From assembly GCA_023374045.1 (NCBI GenBank), contig CM041779.1, positions 148,553,485 through 148,617,484 of the forward strand: a stretch of DNA of 64,000 nt, written 5' to 3'. Within the stretch, counting starts at the first letter, position 1. Every line of letters starts with the position of its first letter. Source of the DNA: Limonium bicolor. Lineage: Eukaryota; Streptophyta; Magnoliopsida; Caryophyllales; Plumbaginaceae. Both the position numbers and the translations under genes were made by a program. The notes beneath the pieces are model-generated. The model was not told the DNA's origin. It saw only the letters and a program-made list of their open reading frames with translations, and searched no databases. This document shows positions 47,641-58,580 of this stretch, in pieces.

Positions 47641-48111
47641 CAAAATTTGGTCGTTAAAATTCTGTATAAATTTGGTCTTTAATAACATCAGTGACCAAAA
47701 TTATTGGTCACCATTGAATTCAAGTTTAAATTTTCTCTATTGCCCTATAGATATTAATAATGGTCGCAAATGATGTTAACGGCCAATTACATTATCTGTC
47801 ACTAAAACATTAGCGACCATAAATACTGTAGTCACTAAAGCGTTGACGATCAACTTCACATTAGTCGCTAATGCATTAGCGACCAAGGTATATGGTTGGT
47901 CGCTATTTCATTAGAGACAACGTATATAGTTAGTCGTTAATGTTCTAGTGACCATCAATATTTGGTTGGTCGCAAATACTATTAGTGACGGACCTTTAGC
48001 GACCACTGGTGACAAACGATATTTTTGGTCATTATTATCATTAACGACGAAAATTATCATCATTAACAACCAATATTGTTGATCGCTAAAAGCCCCTTTT
48101 TTCTTGTAGTG
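47640..48111. repeat. Right subterminal repeats and TIR
   Basis: At least twelve words of the type GGTCGCTAAT, ATTAGCGACC or GGTCGCAAAT in both orientations, ending in CCCCTTTTTTCTTGTAGTG. GGTCGCAAAT is shared with the left end (40739), which supports joining the two ends into one element. Confidence 0.8.
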
Positions 48112-48119
48112 ACATATAA

Positions 48120-48870
48120 GTTCAATTAGAACAATAAAAGTTGCACCAATAGATCAAAATATTGCTCTAATAGGGTCATTGGAGCAAGATTAATCTTGCC
48201 CTACGGTTGCACCAGTTGGTTCGCTACAATAACCAATTTGGTACAATTTAGGTTTCGCCCTATTTGACATGCACTGTTAGTGCAACAAAGGTATGCACCA
48301 ATTGATCATATACAAACGGTACAAATAAAGTCGCACTAAATGACTCAACTCAATTAGTGTAAGTTATACTAGTCGCACTATTGATCAACAACAAATGGTG
48401 CATGTTTCATTTGTCGCACCATTTGATCTGTAACAAAGGGAGGCAAGTGCAGTTGTTGCCTTGTTTTCTCTGTTGGTAACATATGATTTACCCAGCACAA
48501 ATAGGCAACCAAGAAGAGTTGCATCATTTTGTTGACCAGCAAATAATGCGATATTTGTGTTTTGCATTATTTGACATCTAAAGTAATAAGGGATAATACA
48601 TAAGTTGCACTATTTGATCAACACCAAAAGTGAACTAGTTATTGCCCCATGTTGTTTCTATGCACCCACCTACTGCATAATTAGGGCAAATTTGTATATT
48701 GCACTATTTTTTATAGAACAAGCAAGCAATACTATGTTCAAAATATACTGTATTCCTTACTTACCCTATTTGATTTCCTTTAATTAGTGCAGTTTACTTT
48801 TATTGCATAATTTAATCAAGCATTTGGTGCAATCATATAAATGCCCTATTTGATCTTTCAACTTAAAAAT
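48120..48870. repeat. Field of GCACYATTTGATC-type short repeats
   Basis: About a dozen words such as GCACCAATAGATC, GCACCAATTGATCA, GCACTATTGATCAA, GCACCATTTGATCT, GCACTATTTGATCA and CCCTATTTGATC recur roughly every 40-70 bp. Density and degeneracy resemble CACTA subterminal repeats of a different family, into or next to which the 7.5-kb element inserted. No matching terminus is found. Confidence 0.55.
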
Positions 48871-50200
48871 AATTCTACATTATTTATAATATCAATAATC
48901 TCATTATATTATAATTAAAATCATGATAAACATGAAAATTACAGAAGATGGGTCAAAAATATTATTTTCCATAACCTTTCCAAAAAAATTTGTATCTCTC
49001 GATTGTCATAACAACAATTTACACCATTACCACTAAGTTTGATCAAATACTATTTATATACATGTTTTCTGTTTCCATACTCATGAAATACGTAGCTTGA
49101 TCATAGGAAGAAGGATTGTAACACACTGATATGAGACTCCTGTGCAATCCAAACTCAGTTGCATCACCTTTTAAGTTGAACAAAACTCATATCATTGGAC
49201 TGTTCTGGTTGTAACACCTTCCTGTTGGAGAATCCAACACATCACCTTTGAAGTTGAACAAGCTCACATCATCAATTGTACAAAATATTAACAAAGACAA
49301 CAGAGACATCTGTGATCAATTTGCGTTATGGCCTATAGAAGAAATCAAAAATGATATTGCAGTGTAGTTATTGTAAACGGACGATGGGGCATTTAAAAGG
49401 GAAACAATACCCCAAAGAAATACACACAGACCATGCAGGATATGGGGATGCTTTTACTATCACTCAAAAACCATACAACGCTAGCTAAACCATTAATTAT
49501 CACTTGCTGATTCATGAGTTATGCTATCCTTCATCAGTCATCACCACAACAACATCAGAATGAAAAAACACCTAGCTAAACTATTAGATCAGATTCAAAT
49601 TGCAAGTATCAAATGAAAATGGACAAGAATGATTAAAAAGCTAAGGAGCATGCTTGCAACTGCTAGAGAGAAAAATCATTTAAAGAGTGGAGAAACTATC
49701 TAGCTAGGTATGGTTACATCTATATACTATTCCTGCCACCAGGGTCTTGCATTTATATGCACTTCATTATGATCAGCTCTACTTATCATTTTGTCCCAGT
49801 TATCTGAAATGTCATTCGTGGATCTCCATTAAACTGATATTGATTTGTAGTCTCCATTAACTGATTAGCAATATTCAAATATTGCGATATCATCTCATTA
49901 AACTCAATAAAGTGTGAACTTCATAAAACACTTCACCAATCGTGATCCACTTTTCAGTACGCTTTTCCAAATAGCTACCAGACTCTTTTCATTTTACATG
50001 GTCACTAAGATACTAACAAAAAAAGAGAACTGAAAAGCAAAATAAAAACTGAAAAGAGAAAGACAAAAGAGGCAGAAAATGAAAAGAGAACTTACCAAAT
50101 TCCACTGTTTGCATGAACTGCATCAACAAAGCTAACAACAACAGCTGAAGGGGTGGTTTTATTCATCTAGCAGTGTGGAGGGTGATTTTTCGGTATGAGG
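48871..50200. other. AT-rich DNA without recognised genes
   Basis: A CATCACCTTTNAAGTTGAACAA phrase (N variable) recurs near 49164 and 49230. Otherwise I see no gene or element boundary. Confidence 0.45.
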
Positions 50201-50925
50201 GGGGTCTATCTAAATATGGTCTGACTGAGAAGCCGAGATCCTAGAAATTGTCATTCTGTGGAGGGTGAAAACCCGTTACTCTGGTATCCCTCAAATACCT
50301 ACTACATCGTCCGTCTTTCCCAGAAAGCTTATAGGGAATGCTAGTGAACACTACACCCGCTCTCAATGGGCTCCACGCGGACTTATGCCTCTATAAGGAA
50401 GAATTGACTAGAGTCGCCACCTAGTTTGACCTAAGATACTAGGAAGGAAGGGAATGAGGGTTCTAAGAACCGTTAATTGACTATAAGATTGTTGCCTATG
50501 GATAGGACTTATCTGGTCATGTCAGAGATTCCATTGTGGGTTCGTACTGGGTTACACCCCTCAGAAGTGGCAACGACCACGACTTCGGATTGGTGCCCGA
50601 GGAAACCTCGGTCTCCAATTGTCAGGATTGTCTTCTTTCAAAACCTTATTAAAGAGATGCATTTAAAAGCCAAAGATAGGATTAGGATGAGAAGGGAGAA
50701 AGAGAATGGATGAGGCGAGCTTTCCTGCCAAGCTAGCGCCAAGAAGTATAATTGATGAATTCGAAATAGTATGGAATGAAAGCTTGAGGAAAATGTTGAG
50801 ATTGAGTGGATAGTCCAAACTTGAAGTCTGATGGTTTGAAGTTTGTGGGAACCGAAGAAGACTAGAGTGTTTGAGAGAGATATGAGCCCACCTTAGAGGG
50901 GAAAAGGAGTTTTTTTGTTGGAATG

Positions 50926-50992
50926 GGGTCGCACCCTAGATGGGCTGCCTACGTACTCAACTCCCTGTTGAGATCAGACCTTACGTAGTTCA
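50926..50992 (+). repeat. CTACGTA hairpin block, copy 1
   Basis: Outer arms CTACGTA and TACGTAG enclose inner arms CTCAAC and GTTGAG with a TCCCT loop. Copies at 51091-51159 and 59774-59840. Confidence 0.7.
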
Positions 50993-51090
50993 CTTTTTTA
51001 GGATGGTTGAGTTTTTGAGGTAATCGGGGGTTGGGAGTGGTTGTTTGGAGGGGAGAAAGCTAAGTGCAAAAGGGTATTTTGATTGATGTG

Positions 51091-51159
51091 GGGTCGCACT
51101 CTGTGTGGGTTGCCTACGTACTCAGCTCCCTCTTAAGATCAGACCTTACGTAGTTCACT
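51091..51159 (+). repeat. CTACGTA hairpin block, copy 2
   Basis: Keeps the outer CTACGTA and TACGTAG arms, but the inner arms (CTCAGC and TTAAGA) pair poorly. Confidence 0.65.
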
Positions 51160-51473
51160 ACTTTGGGATTTGGGAGTTTTGGGGGCTTTGAAGGAATTGA
51201 GGTTTTGACCTTTTGGGTCTTTGAAGGATCAAAGGGGTTCTGTGGTTATTTGTGGAGACTTGATGATTTGGCGAGCTTGTTTTGGAGTTTGAGGTGCTCG
51301 ACTCTATGAGATATTTGAAATCTTAAAATGATGACGTCTGTGAGACGCTTGGATTTGTGAGACGTTTGAGGCTTGAAAGGGTTATCAAATTCAAGGGGTT
51401 CGGCTTTTTGAGGAGCTGAGGGCTTTTGAAGTGTTTGAATTTGATGAGTCTATTGAGATGTACGAATCTGTTG

Positions 51474-51822
51474 AACTGTGGAGACATTCGAGTCTGTTGA
51501 GCTGTTGAGATGGTCAAGTTTGTTGAGCTGTTGAGATGGTCGAGTCTGTTGAGCTACTGAGACGGTCGAGTATTTTGAGCTGTTGAGACGGTCGAGTCTG
51601 TTGAGCTGCTGAGACGGTTGAGTTTGTTGAGCTGTTGAGACGGTCGAGTCTATTGAGCTGTTGAGACGGTCGAGTCTGTTGAGCTGTTGAGACGGTCGAG
51701 TCTGTTGAGCTGCTGAGACGGTCGAGTCTGTTGAACTGTTGAGACGGTCGAGTCTGTTGAGCTGTTGAGACGGTTGAGTCTGTTAAGCTGCTGAGACGTT
51801 CGAGTCTGTTGAGTTGTTAAGA
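51474..51822. repeat. 26-bp minisatellite, about 13.5 copies
   Basis: The unit is GAGCTGTTGAGACGGTCGAG followed by TCTGTT. Copies differ by one to four bases and there is no change in unit length. The unit itself contains two related eight-base words, GTTGAGCT and GTTGAGAC, suggesting it grew from a shorter repeat. Confidence 0.9.
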
Positions 51823-51894
51823 CTTTTAGAGACTCGAGATGTTTGAGTTCAAAAGAGTTTAAAGTTTCAAGGAATTTGAGACTTATGATGTTTA

Positions 51895-52090
51895 GAATTA
51901 TTGGGATTGAAATGAAGTTAAATTGAATTGAAAATGAAAAAAGAATTTTGAATTGGATTGAAATTGAGATTGAATCTAAATTGGAATTGGATTGAATTGA
52001 TTGAATTGGATTGAAATCGAAATTGAATTTGAATTTGATTCGGAATTGAAATTGAAGTTGAATTGGATTTGAAACTAAATCAGGATCGAA
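51895..52090. repeat. GAATTGAAATT-rich low-complexity DNA
   Basis: Degenerate GAATTG and GAAATTG words fill about 190 bp. It is followed by GGGCCTTGG and GGACCGGGTT words to about 52300. Both are simple-sequence decay rather than genes. Confidence 0.75.
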
Positions 52091-52520
52091 TTGAGGTAAT
52101 GGGCCGAATTTGGGCCTTAGATGGACCGGGTTTGGGCCTTGAAAAAGTGGGCCATCTGGGCTTTGGAAATGGACCGGGTTAGGCCTTGGAATGTGGGTTG
52201 AAAACTGTTTTTGTTTGTGACTCGGCTGAAAATTGTTTTTGCGCTGATTTGGGCCTTTTATTTTGGATGTTGGGCTTTATTTGGCATTTGAAGTGAATTG
52301 ATGTTTAGATTTTTGGAATGAAATTTGATGATTTTTTTATTGGAATGTTGATTGTGCATTTTGTTCTGACATTAAGGGATGATTTGAAAAGTTTTGAGGA
52401 AAACAGGTATTCCTCACATGGACCGTGTCTAGGACCCGTATTCATGGAGGATACCCCCACCTAAAGCTTTTCTACAAAAGGGGGTGACCTATAGGCTATC
52501 TAGGGTTTCCTAGATCTTGG

Positions 52521-55444
52521 ACCTCTATATTGGGCTAGGCCCAACAATTACCAAGCTGATCTATAATATGTGGCAAATGGTGGAAACGCTGAAGATACGC
52601 ATATCAACATAACATAAAATTTGAAGCTAAAATTTGTGGTCGCTTGCCTTTGCTTTTCTTCCCTGTTCGGTGGGTTGCTAATACAAAGTACTTAAAAGCA
52701 ATATGGATTGAACAAGTTACTGAATCCACATTTACTCATGAGCTGACGTCGTCTTATTTTGCTTCTACCGAACAAACTAAACCGAATAAGCTTGAATAAA
52801 CCGATTAAAATAGAGCAAAGTAGGAAGAGTTCGTCCTAGCTATTCATTTATTTTCTTTGTGGAATTAAGCTAAGACTTTATGCGATGCTATACGAACATG
52901 AATCAATTAAGCAAGTCAAAATCTGATTGTTAAGACAACAAAGCAAAAAAAAACTATAGACTAATACCAATCGCAACCAACTGTAACAATCACGCCCATA
53001 TTGAAAGTAAATCAGTTAGTTGCACAAAGAAAGCATGTTTACAGAAAGCCTACATATATCACCAAGTAATAGACTAGCAAGACTGATAAAAACATTTCCA
53101 AACATAGAAAGGACACCAACCCTTGAATCAAAATTTTCGTTAACTTTGGTAAGCCTAACGTCGACTCCAAGCAATCCACACGCACCAAGCTTGTCGCAAG
53201 CTCAAGTTTCATTCCAGCAGGTGAGTCATCCACCTACTCAACAAATTTTCCAAGTCGATTCCAATCAGCTCTCATTCGAACATGTACCTTAGTCATGCAA
53301 CAGAAAAGAGGGCAAGCATATATAGAAAGAATGAAGATAAAACTGGTAACGACCAAATACAGAAAAAAAATCAGAAGCTATAGATACAAATGAACAAATA
53401 CGTCAGTTAACAGATATAATCAAATGGAGAAGGGAAAAGCAAGTGAGGTAGACCACCAGGAGTATAATCGAGTGGACCAAAAAGGAACGAAGTGAGAAGG
53501 CCACCAGTGTTTGAAGAATACACCTGAAACCTTTCCAGAGGATGCATGCTCCATTTCTAACCAAATCAGTAGCTGAACCGAAACAATAATCGACAACAGA
53601 ACATACAAGTTTCTTTTTAATGACTGGGTAAAATATGAATAAAGTAAGAGCATAAACACAAACAACACTTCAGTTTCTTTACGGGATGACAGGGAAAACT
53701 TCAGGTCCATACTGCACTAAGTCAAAACCGAAACAAAAATCTAACCGGGAGTGCAGACAAGTTTCATAACCGAAGCAAAAAGCAACATACATCTTTTGTT
53801 TATACGAAAGCATGAAAGGAAATGTGTACAATGAAGAATATTCAAACAGATTGCTTGCATTACATGTCCAAACAGCCCTGCGAATCCGGAGACCCATGTT
53901 GGATTCGGTGTTCGCCTGACTTGATACATACTAGAAGAGAGATGCCAGGACACATCAAATGGACTTACATAGTCAAAACTGGAGGAGAAGGAGGAGAAAT
54001 GCGCCTTCAGGGTCCAGTGATTCTCCTTCCTCTCAGGTCATCACCATTCAGGGTTCATTTGGCTAAACAAATAAAGATACAGAGAATATGAAAGACAAAA
54101 AAAATGAACAAAATAAAGGTCGAGGACTCGAAATTAGCACCAGATTTGTTTCTGGCAAAGCCGATGGGTTTTAACCCCCTTGCTGTCGAGTTTGTTTGGC
54201 AATATGTAAGAAAGTAGTGAATCGAACACACTGAAGATATAGCATGTTTCGAAATTAGGCTAAAACAAAATTAACTTCTGCTAGCAATTGACGTGCATAG
54301 CAAGAACGTAAGTCTCAAGTATTGAAACGATGCGAAATGAAACAATTTACCGATTCGGTTTGCTTGGTGGATGAGATCAAAGAGAAGAGATATAATAAAT
54401 AGAAGAACAAAGAAAAACGGGTTCAAATAATGAACCGAAGTTTGCGGTGGGAAATTAACCTACGATGCCCAGATGATGGTGCTTGCGTTTTCGAGCTCCC
54501 GATGTTGGCAAAAGAAGACAGGATGCGAAGATGATAGGAAGATTCAGAGTTTCTTTGCGGTGGTGCAATGTCGGTGGTGGTTTTCCGGTGAGATTAAGAA
54601 AGGTGGGTGTTATGAGTCTCCAGTTCTTTGAAATATTGAGCAGAGCAAAGGATATTCGAAGGGGAAGGATGTCGGAGGATTGAATGGGGATGCTTGTGAA
54701 GAACTGAGAAAAACCGTGGGTCTCAGGGAAAATGAAGAAGGTTTTCAACAGAGGAGGTAGGAAAAATGTGGAATAGAACACCATCTTCCAGAACATCGGT
54801 TAGGCTCACTGTTGTGGGTTTTGGTCAATTTTTGGGGATTCGAAGACAATGTCGAAGTGAATGTTTCCAGCGACGGGAAATGAGTGTAAAAAAACAATTG
54901 TCATCAGGAAGAAGAACGTGTCGACTGTAGCTTGCTCACGGTGTTTTTGCACTGAGGAAGATCGATGGAGATATGTAGGAGTCAAGTTGAGTCTGAGAAT
55001 TGAAATCGAACTGGAAGGAAAAACAATGTCGGAGAAGAGGGTCAGGCGTCGACCGATGGAGGTAGAAGGAGAAGAGATTTTCTGGGTTTTCGATTTTCAG
55101 AGGAGAAAATGAAGGAGGGAAGTGGGTGAATGAAGGTGGCGATTTGAAGGTAGAAGATGTTTTTCGCCGTCGATTCCCCGTGTGGAAGGATGAAGGCGAG
55201 GTCGGATTATTAATAGAGTTAGCCAACCTTCGAACTTCTTCCACTTTGAGTACCGAGGAAACATCGAGAGAATATTGGGAGGGGCAATCGGCTCTTTCAA
55301 AGCAAACCCCATACTATCGTGTTCTTTTTTTTTTAAATTGGTTTACCGAGACTGGAGTAGACCGACACAAACAACAACAAAATAAAAATAAAAATAAAAA
55401 GTTTTGCCCATTCACAGGTAAATAAAAATGAGTTCTGCCAATAC
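52521..55444. other. Unassigned DNA
   Basis: No protein family is recognised on either strand. The part at 54440-55320 is purine-rich on the plus strand, with minus-strand frames of about 100 codons (54796-54455 and 55244-54936) that read as Ser/Pro-rich low-complexity protein. It could be a gene leader or element end. I found no boundary. Confidence 0.35.
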
Positions 55445-55505
55445 ATGGGTTCGAACTCGAGACCTCCACGCATTCCCTCATATGCCTTACCCGGATGAGC
55501 TGCGA
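55445..55505 (-). other. tRNA-like sequence, A and B boxes
   Basis: On the minus strand, CAGCTCATCCGGGTAAGGC is followed by GAGTTCGAACCC. The A-box region matches the tRNA-like sequence in the 6.5-kb LTR (CAGCTCATCCGGTTAAAGC). Acceptor pairing is absent. Confidence 0.5.
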
Positions 55506-55582
55506 TGATACTTAGTACATAATGGCAACGACCAAACAAAAGCTATGTCGTGAGATAAAATAAATTTAAAACGCTCCACCCC

Positions 55583-55651
55583 CCTCGCCAGGGATCGAAC
55601 CCACGATCGACTGGTTGCATGGCGAGTACCTTGGCCAGTTAAGCTAGGTCA
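55583..55651 (-). other. tRNA-like sequence, second
   Basis: On the minus strand, CCTAGCTTAACTGGCCAAGG, then TCGCCATGCAACC in anticodon-arm position, then GTGGGTTCGATCCC. Closer to a real tRNA body than the other copies, but the acceptor stem is not convincing. It lies about 80 bp from the previous tRNA-like sequence, same strand. Confidence 0.5.
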
Positions 55652-55676
55652 AATTTCAATATACACATGAGTGAGG

Positions 55677-55985
55677 TGGCAGTTCGGGTCAATCGGTTCG
55701 GATTCGGTTTGGTTTCGGTTTGGGTCGGGTCGATTTCAAATCGTTCAATATTTGGTTCGGGTTGGATCAGGTCGGTTGAATCGGTTTGTTCGGGTTGAGT
55801 TTGGTTTGTTGAAATTTCGGTCGGTTTGGATCGGTTTGTTGATTTTCGGTTTGGATGACTTTCGGTTAGGGTGACTTTGGGTCGGGTAACTTACGGTTCG
55901 GATTAGCCTCTGGCTCATTCGGTTTTTTCGGGTTATGGGTCAAATTCGGGTCAATTATTCGGTTAAATTCGGTTGCCATTACAGA
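55677..55985 (+). repeat. GGTTCGGTTT-rich block, left
   Basis: Degenerate words of GGTTCGG, GGTTTGG and GGGTCGGGT over about 300 bp. Any reading frame here (for example Gly/Phe/Arg-rich) is a by-product of the repeat. Confidence 0.75.
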
Positions 55986-55989
55986 ATCC

Positions 55990-56870
55990 CGCAACTTAAT
56001 CATCATGATATGCAAATTTGACTTCAATCAATCTCACACGTATAAATGTATATAAAAGATTAATTTAAACAAATAATTATAATTTGCATCATGTTATACT
56101 TTAGCAACTACTCTAAACTTATTATAATTATTGGTGTAGCTTTAGATTATTTAATAGTTTCATTATTTTGAGAGGAGTATAAATAAGGTATGTTTGTGGA
56201 TAATTATTAAAATTGTATCAAAGTGTAGTAACTTGTATTTTCAATCTATTAATAGTTAGCGAATTGAATTAGTTAATAAGTTTGATGACTTTTTTTACGG
56301 TAGTTAAAACTGTTAATGATAAGAACTATTCAGAAGCATGAGAATTTTGCTACATAGGTAAAAACCTTCAAGTATATTAAACATTTATGCTAAATTGCTA
56401 ATGCGGGAGAATTATTCACAAGATTGGATAAAGGCTTGAAAAATTAAAATTAATAAAAACACCTTTAATATATGAATAATTAATACAATAATGATATGAA
56501 TAGTGATAAAATTTGAGTCTAAATATACAAATATTTTGGTTCTTACCAATCTATCATTGATGAGTAACGCGCATTATCATTAATTCATTATTAGTTGTGC
56601 AATTAATGAAAATGCATGATATTAATTACTTTAAAATTTTATAGTGCAAAATATTTGTGGTATATTTAAAATAATTTCTCGTGCATATAAGTTTATTAAT
56701 ACTTTTTTATAGGTACGCCACCTACTAAGTAATGATTAATTGTAAAAGTATTGTGGGGCATTGTTTAGTTTGTATGATACAAATGCTAGATACTGGTTTG
56801 TATTTAAACTAGATATTGGGTATAAACATTATGTTTTATTCTCATTGTCTCCTATAATTAATGTAATATA
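55990..56870. other. AT-rich spacer between GGTTCGG blocks
   Basis: About 880 bp with no gene or repeat recognised. Confidence 0.5.
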
Positions 56871-56874
56871 TTCT

Positions 56875-57225
56875 TTCGGGTCACGTCGGATATATTAGTT
56901 CGGGTCACACTGGTTTCGGTTCGGGTTCGGTTCGGTTGGTTTTCGGTTGGTTTCGGTTTGGGTCACTTCGGTTTCGGGTCATCATCGGGTATGGGTGACT
57001 TCGGTTCGGTTGATTTTAGTTCGGATGACTTTGGTTCGGATGATTGTGGATTGTGGTTTACTTTCGGTTTTACAATAATACGGTTCGGTTTGGTCCGGGT
57101 CGGTTTATTTCGGATTTCGGGTCATTTTTCAAGTTATAGTTTTCGGTTGACATTTGGATTCGGATCGGATTGGTTCGGTTGGTTTTTTCGGGTTCGGGTT
57201 ACTTTTGTCAGGTCTAGAAATAATA
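56875..57225 (+). repeat. GGTTCGGTTT-rich block, right
   Basis: Same words and strand as 55677-55985. The two blocks may be the ends of one element or a split single block. Confidence 0.75.
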
Positions 57226-57249
57226 CACAAGCTCTAATTTCGACTGAAT

Positions 57250-57715
57250 AATTCAAAAGAAAGTATACAATAATATGAAATTACGGAATGTAACTAAAAT
57301 ATGGCTCAAAATGTAATGAGGTGTAAATAAACGGAATAGAATAGGTACATGAAATAATAAAATAATGTCTGTAATGGAGATTAAACGCTCGTGACTGCGA
57401 ACGGAAAATAGTAGTAACGGTACATAAAATGCTAGAAAATAATTTAAAAGTGGCAATAAATATGATAACATAAATACGTAACAAAAATGAAAATGGACAG
57501 GTTTAAAACCGTATTGTCGTTGGAAATTCATTTCGAAGAATTATGTTTTTTTTGAAATGCTTTTGAAAAATGATTTAAGAATTTTGCCATGAAATGATGG
57601 TTTCGTTTTGGCACGCATGTTGATACGTTTTGAAAAAGAAGGTGACGACACCCCTCTTATTATTGTTAATTACTCTGGAATTTGCTTTATGGGGTGAGAA
57701 TTTTTGGTGTCTACA
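57250..57715 (+). repeat. 5' LTR end (left limit unknown)
   Basis: Ends TTATGGGGTGAGAATTTTTGG then TGTCTACA. The stretch is AT-rich and contains no gene. The visible 3' LTR is its beginning, so the two cannot be aligned here to set the left limit. Confidence 0.5.
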
Positions 57716-57790
57716 GATGGCTCCCCTTGATTCAATTCTGCAAACCATTGCAGAATTGGATCAAGGTTGACGGGCGCCAAAAATTCTCAC
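57694..57790. repeat. Nested inverted repeat over the LTR/leader junction
   Basis: Inner arms CCTTGATTCAATTCTGCAA (57725-57743) and TTGCAGAATTGGATCAAGG (57748-57766) pair with one mismatch around ACCA. Outer arms GTGAGAATTTTTGG (57694-57707) and CCAAAAATTCTCAC (57777-57790) pair perfectly. The primer-site region lies between outer and inner left arms. Confidence 0.9.
57716..57735 (+). other. Probable primer binding site region
   Basis: GATGGCTCCCCTTGATTC directly follows the LTR end. TGGCTCC has the TGG start expected of a tRNA-complementary site, but I cannot name the tRNA. Confidence 0.5.
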
Positions 57791-57849
57791 TAAGGGTTTG
57801 AGTGTATGGAATGCGACCGTGACTGTATGAAGGCGCTTGAAAGTACGAG

Positions 57850-58200
57850 GACTTATGACGAGCCTCAACTAGACCTCTGATATCTAGCCATAGGACTTAT
57901 GACAAGCCTATGATACTAACAATTGGATTTGGGTGTACGAGGACTTAGGAGTGCCTCAACTGGACCTCTTGATATCCAGTCCTAGGGCTTATACGACGGG
58001 CCTAGAATGCAATTGAGAGTACGAGGACTTAGGAGTGCCTCAACTAGACCTCTTGATATCTAGCTATAGGACTTATGACGAGCCTATAATACTAACAATC
58101 CGATTTGGTTAGGATGCATGAGGGCTTAGGAGTGCCTCAACTGAACCTCTTGATATCCAGTCCTAGGGCTTATGACGGGCCTAGAATGCAAATGAAAGTA
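57850..58200. repeat. Alternating A-B tandem repeat, ~85-bp units
   Basis: Four units share CGAGGACTTAGGAGTGCCTC and GACCTCTTGATATC. Units ending ACTAACAA alternate with units ending GGGCCTAGAATGCAA, a higher-order period near 175 bp. A further B-type unit sits at 58790-58865. Confidence 0.8.
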
Positions 58201-58203
58201 CCA

Positions 58204-58580
58204 TACTAGTAGCGCAATAGCTGTCTAGTGGGTGTAAAATGAAAAGTCGACCACACTAGTAGCGCAATAGCTGTCTAGCGGTGTAAAATGAAAAGTCGAC
58301 CGCACTAGTAGCGCAATAGCCGTCTAGCGGGTGTAAAACGAAAGTCGACCGCACTAGTAGCGCAATAGCTGTCTAGCGGGTGTAAAACAAAAGTCGACCG
58401 CACTAGTATCGCAATAGCTGTCTAGCGGTGTAAAACGAAAAGTCGACCGCACTAGTAGCGCAATAGCTATCTAGCGGGTGTAAACAAAAAGTCAACCGCA
58501 CTAGTAGCGTAATAGCTGTCTAGCGGGTGTAAATGAAAAGTCGACCGCACTAGTAGCGTAATAGCTGTCTAGCGGGTGGA
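58204..58580. repeat. ~49-bp tandem repeat, eight copies
   Basis: The unit contains ACTAGTAGCGCAATAGCTGT and CTAGCGGGTGTAAAA, then AAAGTCGACCGC. Copies differ by single bases and by one-to-two-base indels. Confidence 0.9.

Larger units (their letters stand above)
40605..48111. mobile_element. Gene-capturing CACTA element (7.5 kb)
   Basis: Left end CACTACAGGAAAA and right end TTTTTTCTTGTAGTG are inverted with one mismatch near the tip, flanked by ACA on both sides. Both ends carry subterminal GGTCGCAAAT or related GGTCG and CGACC words, denser on the right (47640-48090). No transposase is visible. In between are fragments of at least three host genes, all on the plus strand: an unidentified acidic protein, an F-box/LRR gene and alanyl-tRNA synthetase. 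This is the structure of a Pack-CACTA element, and a plus-strand transcript could join them. Confidence 0.85.
50200..52520 (+). mobile_element. Retroelement leader-like region
   Basis: GAGTCGCCACCTAG near 50413 and the duplicated GGGTCGCACYCT...GCCTACGTACTCA block at 50926-50992 and 51091-51159 resemble non-coding parts of plant LTR retrotransposons. The third copy of that block at 59774-59840 lies inside the LTR element on the right, so this region is probably a fragment of the same or a related family. No gag or pol is visible and no LTR boundary is found. Confidence 0.45.

Noticed and set aside
51474..51822. A CRISPR-like array
   Set aside because: The 26-bp units are contiguous with no unique spacers and the context is plant nuclear DNA.
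55671..55874. A Gly/Phe/Arg-rich short protein
   Set aside because: It is the translation of the GGTTCGG-rich simple repeat.
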